A stretch of DNA of 64,000 bases from Pseudomonas chlororaphis (GCF_003731765.1 NZ_MOAL01000004.1:496001-560000); one strand, 5' to 3'. Counted from the first letter of the stretch, positions 39,051-47,104 are shown. Notes: a model not told the origin generated them from the sequence alone. A program made the numbers and translations.

Positions 39051-39078
39051 TTGACACCCCTCCGGAATTCCGTAGAAT
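39051..39078 (+). promoter_or_regulatory. Promoter of tRNA-Val (GAC)
   Basis: A perfect TTGACA (39051-39056), a 16-nt spacer and TAGAAT (39073-39078), 13 nt before the tRNA 5' end. Confidence 0.85.
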
Positions 39079-39091
39079 GCCGCCTCACAGC

Positions 39092-39168
39092 AGGCACGTA
39101 GCTCAGTTGGTTAGAGCACCACCTTGACATGGTGGGGGTCGTTGGTTCGAGTCCAATCGCGCCTACCA
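39092..39168 (+). tRNA. tRNA-Val (GAC)
   Basis: 77 nt with CCA. The anticodon stem ACCAC/GTGGT around loop CTTGACA... gives GAC. Arms and T-loop (GGTTCGAGTCC) are canonical. The acceptor reads AGGCACG against CGCGCCT, so position 5 (A, at 39096) faces C68: one A-C mismatch in an otherwise perfect stem. Confidence 0.92.
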
Positions 39169-39197
39169 AACAAAATCCGCTCTGCTGGGCGGTCTAG

Positions 39198-39227
39198 AAG
39201 GGCTCACCGAAAGGTGGGCCCTTTTTT
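39198..39227 (+). terminator. Rho-independent terminator after tRNA-Val
   Basis: AAGGGCTCACC, loop GAAA, GGTGGGCCCTTTTTT: a strong hairpin with a tetraloop and a T6 tail, about 30 nt after the tRNA. The stretch 39228-39363 that follows shows no gene. Confidence 0.93.
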
Positions 39228-39363
39228 GTTGTCTCGGATTTCTCGCAGAGCGTTCACAACATATCGGGCTCGTGCACGCAGGGCTATGTGAGCGCAGATA
39301 TCAGGTCATTTGAGTCGGATCAGTCAGCTTTATCGTTATGACGCAGCCATGGCTGCCAGATTA

Positions 39364-39390
39364 GAAGCCCAACGTTGAGTTGGGCTTTTT
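39364..39390. terminator. Terminator-like hairpin
   Basis: AAGCCCAAC, loop GTTGA region, GTTGGGCTTTTT. It lies between the tRNA-Val and the 3' end of the minus-strand acyltransferase gene. It could end transcription from the left or, with its A/T-rich flanks, from the right. Confidence 0.8.
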
Positions 39391-39463
39391 GCTTTGGGTT
39401 ATTTAAAGCCTTCTGCGGGGCCATTGTGCATGGTCGCCCGGCCTGGCTTGGCATTGCCGAAGG

Positions 39464-40210
39464 CTAAGGCTGCGAGGCTTCGGCGAGCCATTGGGCTATG
39501 ACGGTTTCGGGGTAGCCCCGATGAAAATGGAAGCGCCACGGGTACGCGGCGCGTCCGGAGCCATCCTTGAGCTTGATGGCGTTGGCGTCGCAGATGAACT
39601 TCGCAGGGCTTCCTGAAACCACGGTGTCTGCCGCGACGTCACGATTGACGGAGCTGTGGGCACCAATCAGCGAGCCAGACTTCAGGGTGACCCCAGGAAG
39701 AATGACCGACATGGTGGCGATGGCGACGTAGTCCTCCACGGTCACTCCCATCAAGACTTCGCTGGGTGGGTGGGGGTCATTGGTCAGCACCACGTAAGGG
39801 AAAATCCAAACGTAGTCGCCGATCCTGGAGTGCTGGCCGATGTGCACGTTGCTATGAAACTTGACGTAATGGCCAATGCTGCAATGCCCCTGGATATCCC
39901 CGAGTGTGCCAACTTGAAAGGCTGTTCCGGCCTGGGTCTTCTCTCGTACTGTCACCCGATGGCCCGTGCTCAGGTTGTCGCCAAAGGACGAGCCCTCGTA
40001 GAAAACGCTATGGGAGCGAATCAAGGCGTCGTTTCCGATAACCAATGGCAGGCCGTCCGCCAGCGACGATGGCAGTCCAATTTCACAATGGGAGCCGATT
40101 ACTGCGTTATCACCGATCACGACGTTGTCGTGAATGATGGTGAAGGGGCCTATTGTTGCGTTTACCCCCAGTTTTGCTGATGTAGACACGATCGCCGTCG
40201 GGTGGATCAC
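39464..40210 (-). CDS. Left-handed beta-helix (hexapeptide-repeat) acyltransferase
   Basis: 248 aa built largely of I/V-G-x4 hexapeptide repeats. The first block (about 1-120) resembles LpxA (HPTAIVSTSAKLGVNATIGP), the second resembles sugar O- or N-acetyltransferases (GHYVKFHSNVHIGQHSRIGD, then VSGSPAKFICDAN near 207). Such enzymes acylate sugar nucleotides or lipid A/O-antigen precursors. The start is GTG at 40210, 7 nt after AAAGGA. It is isolated: no glycan genes adjoin it. It could be a lone surface-modification gene, since LpxA itself is normally in the fabZ-lpxA-lpxB cluster. Product specificity is not readable. Confidence 0.8.
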   Translation of the reverse strand: MIHPTAIVSTSAKLGVNATIGPFTIIHDNVVIGDNAVIGSHCEIGLPSSLADGLPLVIGNDALIRSHSVFYEGSSFGDNLSTGHRVTVREKTQAGTAFQVGTLGDIQGHCSIGHYVKFHSNVHIGQHSRIGDYVWIFPYVVLTNDPHPPSEVLMGVTVEDYVAIATMSVILPGVTLKSGSLIGAHSSVNRDVAADTVVSGSPAKFICDANAIKLKDGSGRAAYPWRFHFHRGYPETVIAQWLAEASQP

Positions 40211-40309
40211 CTGAATGTCCTTTCTCTTGAGGAATGCTCGGTTGCGAATAATAGTGGGTTTTCGTCCGCGCGCCCCAGCGGGTTTCGGTCTCTTATTGGT
40301 GCTGCTGGG

Positions 40310-40340
40310 CGCCCCTTCGACAGTCGTTGGCGAAGGGGCG
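40310..40340. repeat. Perfect 10-bp inverted repeat downstream of prfH
   Basis: CGCCCCTTCG (40310-40319) and CGAAGGGGCG (40331-40340) with an 11-nt loop, 18 bp after the prfH stop in the direction of transcription. A weaker overlapping repeat, GCGCCCCAGC/GCTGGGCGC, adjoins it. There is no T-run, so it may protect the 3' end of the rtcB-prfH mRNA rather than terminate it. Confidence 0.7.
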
Positions 40341-40357
40341 GGTAACGACGGCTGGTT

Positions 40358-40978
40358 CTAACTGGCTTGAGGGGCGAACCCGGGGCCTGCAAAGGACCTG
40401 ACGGGGTTGCCTCGTTCAACGCCGTGATGGGAATCCCGGCGTTGCAGGCGCAGTGCGTTGTTGGCTTGCTCTTCCAGGGTCGCCAGGCGCTGGTTGATCA
40501 GCAGCAGGGCCAGTCGTTTGTTCTGATGCTGGCTGCGCTCGGACTGCACTTTGACGCTGATCCCCGTCGCCAGGTGGGTGGCGCGCACGGCTGAGTCGGT
40601 TTTGTTGACGTGCTGGCCACCCGGCCCCGAGGCGCGCAGGGTTTCAAAGCGAATCTCGTGTTCCTGGGTGGTTTGGGGGCGGTCGAAGACTTGCCCGGCA
40701 AAGAACCAGTTTTTGCGTTTGTGCTGGGGCCGGTAGGGGCTTTTGCAGGTCCAGAGCAACGTACCGCTCCAGCGTTGGGCGAGGGCGTCAGCCTGATCGC
40801 CGTCGAGGCCGATCAGCATTGATTTGCAGGTGCCGGCCTGGCTGCCGGCTTCACTTTCGATCAGCTTCAACTCAACACCTTGCTCCAGGGCTTCCTCGTG
40901 CAGGCGGCGCAGCGCTTTGCTCACCGCCAGTTCGCATTCGGCCGGGCCCTGGGCCGAGGACAGCTGTAATAGAAGCAT
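40358..40978 (-). CDS. prfH: Peptide chain release factor homologue PrfH
   Basis: 206 aa, lacking the codon-recognition domain of RF1/RF2. The peptidyl-hydrolase loop is intact: [20 protein letters not shown], with GGQ at residues 120-122. The N-terminal half (1-100) is the PrfH-specific region. The start is the ATG at 40978, sharing one base with the rtcB stop (TGATG), so it is translated by coupling to rtcB; the frame is open further upstream only within rtcB. PrfH with an adjacent RtcB is a recognised pair in which PrfH releases peptides from ribosomes damaged in the decoding centre and RtcB religates the cut 16S rRNA. Confidence 0.93.
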   Translation of the reverse strand: MLLLQLSSAQGPAECELAVSKALRRLHEEALEQGVELKLIESEAGSQAGTCKSMLIGLDGDQADALAQRWSGTLLWTCKSPYRPQHKRKNWFFAGQVFDRPQTTQEHEIRFETLRASGPGGQHVNKTDSAVRATHLATGISVKVQSERSQHQNKRLALLLINQRLATLEEQANNALRLQRRDSHHGVERGNPVRSFAGPGFAPQAS

Positions 40979-42111
40979 CAGCAGCACCCTCGGCGTTTGT
41001 AGGTCAGCACCGGCTTGAGGCGCGCGATGACGTGCAGCAGGCCGGCGTCCTGCAGGCTGCCGACCACGCTGTCGATGGCTTTGTAGGCTTGCGGTGCTTC
41101 CTCGTACATCAGGGCGCGGTCTTCGCAGATCACTCGGCTGCCCAGGCTGGTGCGCTTGAGTTGTTCGAAGCTGAAGCGCGAATCCAGACGACCTTTGCAA
41201 TCGCTGCGAATCCATTTGCGGCCTGCGCCATGGGCCAGGGAGTACAGGCTGGCGGCCATCTGTATGGGTTGAACCAGGTAGCTGTAATCACCCCGTGAGC
41301 CGGGAATGACCACCACGCCCTGCTCGGACGGGGTCGCCCCCTTGCGATGGATCCAGCCCGGCAAGCCCTCGACGGTCATCGGCGAGACCAAGTTGTGGTT
41401 GATGTCCAGCGCGGCATGCCCCTGTGCCCCCAGATTGCCCAGCAGGCGCTGGGCGATCAGGCGGCGGTTGGCTTCGGCGTAGCGCAGCGCCTGGTTGTGC
41501 CGGTGCAGGTAGTCGCGGCCTTCGACACTGTCAGCGCTGATGCCGTTATGGCCGTGTTGATCCACGTGGCGTCGCAGAATGGCTTCACCCAGTCCGCGGG
41601 AGCCGCTGTGGACCAGCAACAGCAGCGCTCGGTTGTCGAGCTTGAGGGCGTCGACGGCGTCCTGGGCGTAAACCTGGTCGATTTGCTGCAGTTCAGCAAA
41701 GTGATTGCCGCCGCCGATGGTGCCCAGGGAGTGTTCGTGTCCGTTAGCTGGAAGCGCCAGGGCGGCCAGTTGTTCCTGCCAGTCCTCGCCCAGGGGTAGG
41801 TCGATGTTGCCGATTTTCTTTTCCAGCTTGTCGAGGTTGAGCCTGTGGGTGGGAATGTCCGTTTGCCACAAGGCCATGCCACAGCCGATGTCGTTGCCGA
41901 CCAGGGCTGGGTAGAGGGTTTCCTGGGAGAAGAAGGCGGCGCCCACGGGGTAGCCTCGGCCTGGGTGCAGGTCGGGCATGCCGACGACGCGATGCATGCC
42001 GGGCAGTTGGGCGGTGGTGTGCAGTTGTTGGATCGCTTTGTCTTCGATCCAGGTGGTGTCGGAAGCGATCAGCGATACGCGGTCCGACAAATTGCGGATG
42101 CAATTGTCCAT
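40978..42111 (-). CDS. rtcB: RNA ligase RtcB (PrfH-associated type)
   Basis: GTP-dependent ligase joining 2',3'-cyclic phosphate or 3'-phosphate RNA ends to 5'-OH ends. 377 aa, shorter than the E. coli rtcBA-operon enzyme (408). The metal-site Cys is in [13 protein letters not shown] (about Cys77), with metal His residues in [16 protein letters not shown] and [10 protein letters not shown], and the GMP-accepting His in [12 protein letters not shown]. The ATG at 42111 sits 7 nt after AGGA; an in-frame TTG at 42117 lies too close to it. No rtcA or rtcR is adjacent, and prfH follows with a one-base overlap. It is therefore the stand-alone RtcB-PrfH type, probably for ribosome repair. Confidence 0.94.
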   Translation of the reverse strand: MDNCIRNLSDRVSLIASDTTWIEDKAIQQLHTTAQLPGMHRVVGMPDLHPGRGYPVGAAFFSQETLYPALVGNDIGCGMALWQTDIPTHRLNLDKLEKKIGNIDLPLGEDWQEQLAALALPANGHEHSLGTIGGGNHFAELQQIDQVYAQDAVDALKLDNRALLLLVHSGSRGLGEAILRRHVDQHGHNGISADSVEGRDYLHRHNQALRYAEANRRLIAQRLLGNLGAQGHAALDINHNLVSPMTVEGLPGWIHRKGATPSEQGVVVIPGSRGDYSYLVQPIQMAASLYSLAHGAGRKWIRSDCKGRLDSRFSFEQLKRTSLGSRVICEDRALMYEEAPQAYKAIDSVVGSLQDAGLLHVIARLKPVLTYKRRGCC

Positions 42112-42150
42112 GTCCAATTCCTGATTGGAGAAAAATAAACTCAGGTAATG

Positions 42151-42220
42151 GCAGGACGAACAGGTTTTGGCGCGGAGCTAAATAATAGCGGGTACGACGA
42201 TTAAACCAGGCACGTCCTGC
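42151..42220 (-). promoter_or_regulatory. Long-range hairpin in the rtcB-prfH leader
   Basis: On the minus strand, GCAGGACG (42220-42213) is perfectly complementary to CGTCCTGC (42158-42151). Inside it GGTTT (42207-42203) can pair with AAACC, and a small GCTA/TAGC hairpin caps the structure (42188-42176). The 5' arm lies within codons 8-10 of the mini-ORF at 42242-42201. The 3' arm ends 39 nt before the rtcB ATG. No T-run follows directly, so it is not a classic terminator. Confidence 0.6.
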
Positions 42221-42242
42221 AAGGGGTGATCAGGTCATTCAT
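42201..42242 (-). CDS. Candidate 13-residue leader peptide upstream of rtcB
   Basis: ATG at 42242 encodes MNDLITPCRTCLV and stops at TAA. AAGGAG lies 7 nt before the ATG, the strongest ribosome-binding site in this neighbourhood, although no long ORF uses it. It is in the same direction as rtcB, with its stop 89 nt upstream of the rtcB start. Codons 8-10 (TGC AGG ACG, including the rare Arg codon AGG) form the 5' arm of the leader hairpin. Expression is not proven; a chance ORF with a good ribosome-binding site is the alternative. Confidence 0.5.
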   Translation of the reverse strand: MNDLITPCRTCLV

Positions 42243-42428
42243 GGTGGATCTCCTTTGCAAAAGTGTGGGAAGGGGCGCGGAGATTAATCTGCTTGTCGCA
42301 GGTTTTGCAATGGGCAATGAAAAATAGTCTTCGCATCAGCCGGTTGTCGTGGAGGTTTTTTCTGGTGTGCGACGATTCCTGCCTGCGGCTCGGGTGATAC
42401 TCTCGCGTTTTCAAAGCGAGGTAGCAGC

Positions 42429-42779
42429 ATGCGGTTTTTCATGACGGCGTTCGTCACGATTCTGTTGGTCGGCTGTGCAAGTTCTACGATGAATGAGGCG
42501 CGCTCGAGGACGCCGGACAAGACCCTGGTCTCGACCAAGGCTGATCTGCTGGTGGCGCAGTGTGTGCAGTTCGCCTGGCAGGACGAGGCGGTGTTTGGTG
42601 TCGATGGGGCGGCGTACCTGGAGCCCGGCAAGGCCGGTGGCTACACGGTCTATTCGCGGTCGGCAGAGTCTTTCGCGGACATTCGCATGCAAGCCTCGAC
42701 GACCACCATCAACTACTACGCGACCCAGGACAGCTTTGTGTCCAAGCGCCGGCTGGCAGCCTTGGCTACTTGCCTCTGA
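42429..42779 (+). CDS. Small lipoprotein of unknown function
   Basis: 116 aa. The signal peptide MRFFMTAFVTILLVGCAS ends in a lipobox (LVGC, Cys16), so the protein should be acylated and membrane-bound. The mature part has two further Cys residues (VAQCVQF and the C-terminal TCL) that could form a disulfide. GAGGTAGCAGC precedes the ATG. I do not recognise a domain. It is divergent from the rtcB leader and followed by a terminator. Confidence 0.75.
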   Translation: MRFFMTAFVTILLVGCASSTMNEARSRTPDKTLVSTKADLLVAQCVQFAWQDEAVFGVDGAAYLEPGKAGGYTVYSRSAESFADIRMQASTTTINYYATQDSFVSKRRLAALATCL

Positions 42780-42822
42780 GGCGGCTATCGCGTTCGAGTT
42801 GAAATTGGGGTAGCAGACGGTT

Positions 42823-42849
42823 CAAGCCCGACCTTGGTCGGGTTTTTTC
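42823..42849 (+). terminator. Rho-independent terminator
   Basis: AAGCCCGACC, TT, GGTCGGGTTTTTTC hairpin with T6, about 44 nt after the lipoprotein stop. The 180 nt between it and rsmE show nothing recognisable. Confidence 0.92.
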
Positions 42850-43028
42850 ATTGCTATAGAGCGGGGAGGGAATGGCAGTTGTTCACCCTGGACTGAGAGG
42901 GGCAGTGCAAGTTTGAGGGTGAGGGCTGTACTGGAACGGGCGGCTTCGACAGCATCAGGCAAGGCTTGAGTGCAATCGGGACCACGCCAGCCATTGCGCT
43001 GAGACAAAGGGCTGGCTGCTCATGACAT

Positions 43029-43223
43029 TCAAGGTGTTTCGCGTTTATCCGGGGCGGTGAGGCCCGCTTGAATACGCTGATAAATCTCTTCGCGGTGTAC
43101 GGCAACGTCTTTGGGGGCGTTGATGCCAATCCGGACTTGCTGGCCGCTGACGCCAAGAATGGTGATCGTAATGTCGTCACCGATATTTATGCTTTCACCG
43201 ACTTTGCGGGTGAGTATCAGCAT
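43029..43223 (-). CDS. rsmE: CsrA/RsmA-family translational regulator, RsmE type
   Basis: 64-aa RNA-binding dimer that blocks ribosome binding at GGA motifs and is titrated by Gac-dependent small RNAs. The sequence [20 protein letters not shown] with Arg44-containing [13 protein letters not shown] is intact. Length and the C-terminal [10 protein letters not shown] fit RsmE of fluorescent pseudomonads rather than RsmA (62 aa). AAGGAG lies 6 nt before the ATG and contains a GGA, so autoregulation is plausible. It stands alone: RsmA is normally next to lysC/alaS, which are not here. Confidence 0.9.
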
Positions 43224-43476
43224 GATCTTCTCCTTGATTGCTTTGTATGTAGGGCACCTGAATCGGGCAGTGCAGATGTCGGTTGTGTGTATAGATTAGT
43301 GCGAAGTTCCACTCAGTGGGTGCCTCTTTGTGACGCGCAGACGATGTATTAATTCCCAAGGCGCGACTATACAGAGACGATAAATATCATTCTCCCTGTT
43401 TCGACTTGATTTTGTGACAGTGCCGACCGGGCCTTGGGTGTTAAAATCACCGCCTCAGACTTTCCGGGGGTAGGTT

Positions 43477-43848
43477 GTGCGCACACTAGTGATGATAGCG
43501 GCGGTATTGGCCTTGGCCGGTTGTGGCGAGGGTAAGCGGGTCGAGGCGGCGAAAAGTACGGCCGCAGCGGTTCAGGTCCAGCCGGCCCAGGTGCCTAGCG
43601 CGCCACAGTGGCATGTCCTGGTGGGCAGCGAGTTGCCTCAGGCGGTGAGTGACATGACCGGTTGGCTGATCGAGCACGGCGTCATATCCAGCGTGGTTAC
43701 CGAGGGTGGAAAGCAGCGGGTGGTGATCGGGCCTTTCCCGACCCAGGCGGAAGCTGAAGCGAAACAGGCTGAAGTGGTTGAGAAGTTGACCAAGGCGAAA
43801 AAACGCAATATCGACGTGACTGTCATCCAGCTCGGCGCAGCGCAGTAA
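43477..43848 (+). CDS. SPOR-domain-like lipoprotein
   Basis: 123 aa. The signal peptide ends in a lipobox (LALAGC, Cys16). The mature part carries a SPOR-like fold: WHVLVGSELPQAVSDMTGWL, then RVVIGPFPTQAEAEAKQAEV. It probably binds septal peptidoglycan or simply resembles such domains. GTG is the start at 43477. It is convergent with the endonuclease gene, with an inverted repeat between them. Confidence 0.78.
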   Translation: MRTLVMIAAVLALAGCGEGKRVEAAKSTAAAVQVQPAQVPSAPQWHVLVGSELPQAVSDMTGWLIEHGVISSVVTEGGKQRVVIGPFPTQAEAEAKQAEVVEKLTKAKKRNIDVTVIQLGAAQ

Positions 43849-43889
43849 ATCCCTTGAGGGGCTGCGCAATCTGGCGCTGCCCCTATTCC

Positions 43890-43913
43890 CTCGCTGGCGA
43901 GTTGGCCAGCGAG
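43890..43913. repeat. Inverted repeat between convergent genes
   Basis: CTCGCTGGC, loop GAGTTG, GCCAGCGAG: a perfect 9-bp stem between the SPOR lipoprotein and endonuclease I genes. It is probably a REP-like element or bidirectional terminator without a T-run. Confidence 0.7.
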
Positions 43914-43930
43914 CGGCCCGAGCCACTGGC

Positions 43931-44620
43931 TCAGCCGCAGCTCTTCAGATTCACCGGGCCGACAAACTCGTTGCCGCGCCCCATGACGCAGGCCACGGTT
44001 TGATTGCGCTGGCGTTCCCAGGCTGTGACCGGGTATGTCTTGTTCCAGGCTTCGTACAACTGGCGATCCTGTTTCGACAGGCGCAGGTCGTATTGCTTGC
44101 TCATATAGAAGTAGGTCCGGGCGATCATGCCGCGAATTGAAGGCCGCGGCATGACCTTCTTCGCCTTGAAGTCGACCTGGGTCAGGCAGGAGCCGTATTG
44201 CCCTGTCTGCACCGGCAGCCAGCCGAAACTGAAATTGTTCCGATCGCCGTTCACCTCGCCGATGCTGGGCACCAGGTTGTGCAAGTCGGCTTCAGCGCGT
44301 TGAAAGACTTTGTCGTTGCGGGTGCAGTTCTTGCGGCCGCCCTGTTGCCAGCATTGGCGTTGATGGCCGATTTGCCAGGCAGGCACGATGTGCTCCCACT
44401 CGATGCGCTCGGCGCGCTTGGCATTCTTGCGTGGAACGTAGCCGCAGGCCGCCAGGTTGACTCGATTGCCGCTGTACTTGCAGCCGCAATAGAACTCGGT
44501 GGACTGCGGGGCATAGAGTTTCCAGGCGGCCTTCTTGGCTTCGCTGAAGGTACGTGGTGCATCGGCTTGGGCGGTTAGGGCGATACAGGACAGCAGTACG
44601 GCAAAACAACGGACCATCAT
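43931..44620 (-). CDS. Endonuclease I (periplasmic/secreted DNase)
   Basis: 229 aa of the Endonuclease_1 family. The signal peptide is MMVRCFAVLLSCIALTAQADA, so the enzyme is exported. The His-Asn metal core is visible in RIEWEHIVPAW (about 86-96) and NLVPSIGEVNGDRNNFSFGW (about 129-148). Several Cys pairs (YCGC, QCWQQ, NCTRN) fit disulfides in the periplasm. It cuts DNA nonspecifically. The ATG at 44620 or 44617 is the start; a longer frame to 44734 lies inside the preceding gene. It follows the DUF1654 gene with 4 bp between, so it shares that gene's LexA-controlled promoter. Confidence 0.9.
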   Translation of the reverse strand: MMVRCFAVLLSCIALTAQADAPRTFSEAKKAAWKLYAPQSTEFYCGCKYSGNRVNLAACGYVPRKNAKRAERIEWEHIVPAWQIGHQRQCWQQGGRKNCTRNDKVFQRAEADLHNLVPSIGEVNGDRNNFSFGWLPVQTGQYGSCLTQVDFKAKKVMPRPSIRGMIARTYFYMSKQYDLRLSKQDRQLYEAWNKTYPVTAWERQRNQTVACVMGRGNEFVGPVNLKSCG

Positions 44621-44624
44621 CGAA

Positions 44625-44867
44625 TCAATCTTCCTTCGGTACGACCCAGAAAATCTGCACACCGCCATCGTCGCGGTAGGCGAGGGTGACGTTGTCGTTC
44701 TCGGCGATTTCTTCCAGCAGGCGCTCCCACTCATCCACCGGTTCGTCGGGCAGGCGGAAGATCAGCGCGGCCTTGGCTTTTTGGGCGTTGGGGGAGTTGA
44801 TGATTTTCTGTACCCGCAAACCCATGCGTTCGTAGGAGCCGGGTGGGGTGATTGCAGCGGTGGCCAT
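44625..44867 (-). CDS. DUF1654-family small protein
   Basis: 80 aa from the ATG at 44867 (MATAAITPPGSYERMGLRVQ), preceded by AAGGATTATCCT; an extension to 44897 would run into the LexA box. The family is found mainly in pseudomonads and has no known function. The body is one compact domain with an acidic helix (EPVDEWERLLEEIAEND) and a final beta pair (VTLAYRDDGGVQIFWVV). It is the first gene of a two-gene unit with endonuclease I. The SOS-type operator just upstream suggests a DNA-damage role. Confidence 0.85.
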   Translation of the reverse strand: MATAAITPPGSYERMGLRVQKIINSPNAQKAKAALIFRLPDEPVDEWERLLEEIAENDNVTLAYRDDGGVQIFWVVPKED

Positions 44868-44885
44868 AGGATAATCCTTATTAAG

Positions 44886-44901
44886 CTGTACGCACATACA
44901 G
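44886..44901 (-). promoter_or_regulatory. LexA (SOS) box
   Basis: CTGTACGCACATACAG fits CTG-N10-CAG, with the flanking T/A of the full CTGT-N8-ACAG consensus. It lies 19 nt before the DUF1654 ATG. An adjacent ACTGTA (44908-44913) adds a third half-site facing outward. Repression by LexA and induction on DNA damage are expected. Confidence 0.8.
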
Positions 44902-45099
44902 TATTTAACTGTAGGAAATTTCGCAACTGCTTAAAAATCAAGAAAATCTTCTGACCGCGATTTCTCTGATTTTGTCGGAAAGACGGAAATTTTTTGCGGG
45001 GGGGGGGAGAGGGGAGGTTGGCGAGCTGTTACGCCACGCATTCAGACGAACGAGTGGCGCGGCAGCAGATGCCCGACCTAAACGGCCGGGCGAGATGGA

Positions 45100-46227
<1,128 letters not shown>

Positions 46228-46280
46228 TCATCTAGAAACACCCCGCGGCAGATCTGAACGCGGTGGGGCCAGACGGATGA

Positions 46281-46294
46281 GCAGGATCTGTACC
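46281..46294 (-). promoter_or_regulatory. Sigma-54 (-24/-12) promoter for ansB
   Basis: On the minus strand ACTGGTACAGATCCTGCTC contains GG-N10-GC at -24/-12, matching TGGYAC-N4-TTGCW with minor deviations. It lies 93 nt upstream of the ansB ATG. Confidence 0.65.
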
Positions 46295-46312
46295 AGTCCT
46301 GTCTCGATCTGA

Positions 46313-46330
46313 AATAACTTTTAAGTTATT
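46313..46330. repeat. 18-bp perfect palindrome
   Basis: AATAACTTTTAAGTTATT lies between the sigma-54 promoter of ansB and the AauR-type sites. It could be an operator or an IHF-like bendable AT tract; no known site matches. Confidence 0.6.
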
Positions 46331-46380
46331 GATTTTTATGTATTTATTTTGTTTTCTGAAAGGCGATGAGGGTTTCTGTG

Positions 46381-46425
46381 TCCGGGTTTCCGAATATTTC
46401 AGAATCCTTTGTTCGGCAATCCGAA
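46381..46425. promoter_or_regulatory. Two AauR-type upstream activating sequences
   Basis: TTCGG-CAAT-CCGAA at 46412-46425 is an exact TTCGG-N4-CCGAA, the motif I recall for the AauR response regulator of acidic-amino-acid uptake. TCCGG-GTTT-CCGAA at 46381-46394 matches with one change. Their centres are 31 bp apart (about three helical turns), about 100-130 bp above the sigma-54 site, the usual place for an enhancer-binding protein. Confidence 0.7.
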
Positions 46426-46537
46426 GGTGTTTGCCGGACATGCTGCGCAGTGGAGCGGGAGGGTAGAGACGAAGTGAGTTAAAGAAAGTCCTGCCGTGGC
46501 CGATGCCCGTTTAGGATCTTTTTTCTTAGGAGTTCAC

Positions 46538-46969
46538 ATGTCCCTTTCTGTTGGTTTTCCGCCCTCAGGTGCGATCACTCTCAGTGCCAAATTGCCCTTG
46601 TCTCTAGAGGCGCAGGATGAGGCGTCAACGCAAGGGGTGGATGAAGACGGCAAGTTGAAGGTGAGCATCAGCTCTCTGAGCCAGGACACGAAGACTGAAG
46701 ACACTGAGCGCTCCGACCTGAGTGCTGCTGCGCAGATCCTGCTCAAGCGGATGAAGGAGCTGCAAGAACAGCTCAAGCAACTCCGGGAGCAACTGGCCGC
46801 TGCCCAGGCCGCGGATTACCCGACCCCGGAAGCCAAGACCACGGTGGTGATGGCGATCCAGGGCCAGATCGCCGATGTCAGTAGCGTCCTGCAAGAGGTG
46901 GTGGCCAACCTGGTCAAAGAACTCAGCAAGGATTCGACCTCCGGCGGGCTGATCAGCACCTCCGTCTGA
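46538..46969 (+). CDS. Small coiled-coil protein of unknown function
   Basis: 143 aa from the ATG at 46538, which follows TTAGGAG by 5 nt; an open frame back to 46496 is ignored. No signal peptide. A heptad-like helix at about 68-95 (LLKRMKELQEQLKQLREQLA) suggests coiled-coil oligomerisation. The N-terminus is polar and Ser/Thr-rich. It has some likeness to FlxA-like proteins in the Leu/Gln helix, but I do not assign it. It is divergent from ansB, and the 349-bp region between carries the ansB promoter elements. Confidence 0.7.
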   Translation: MSLSVGFPPSGAITLSAKLPLSLEAQDEASTQGVDEDGKLKVSISSLSQDTKTEDTERSDLSAAAQILLKRMKELQEQLKQLREQLAAAQAADYPTPEAKTTVVMAIQGQIADVSSVLQEVVANLVKELSKDSTSGGLISTSV

Positions 46970-47054
46970 GTCGCCCCCAGGCTGGAAAGGCGCGCACCGC
47001 CAGGGCGCGCTAGGCCTATGCGCTTTTGCAGCCCTGCAGAGCGCTTTTCTCTCG

Positions 47055-47104
47055 TTGACAAATCCCCGACAGGTTCGCATAGTTCGCTCTACGCAAACGT
47101 TTGC
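47055..47104 (+). promoter_or_regulatory. rbs operon promoter with LacI-type (RbsR) operator
   Basis: TTGACA (47055-47060), a 17-nt spacer and CATAGT (47078-47083). The perfect 12-bp palindrome GCAAACGTTTGC (47093-47104) covers the likely start site, the classic position for a repressor. A second, imperfect repeat (GCAAGCGTTGC, about 47197-47207) lies nearer rbsB. The RbsR encoded in this operon is the likely binder. Confidence 0.8.

Noticed and set aside
42281..42290. AGATTAATCT palindrome as an rtcB operator
   Set aside because: A 10-bp palindrome is short, and no promoter could be placed around it with confidence.
42822..43007. A 61-codon minus-strand ORF upstream of the small lipoprotein terminator
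   Set aside because: It runs across the terminator hairpin, has no ribosome-binding site and shows no family likeness.
39092..45000. Genomic island inserted at tRNA-Val
   Set aside because: No integrase, no direct repeat of the tRNA 3' end, and no mobility genes were seen. The accessory look rests only on gene content.
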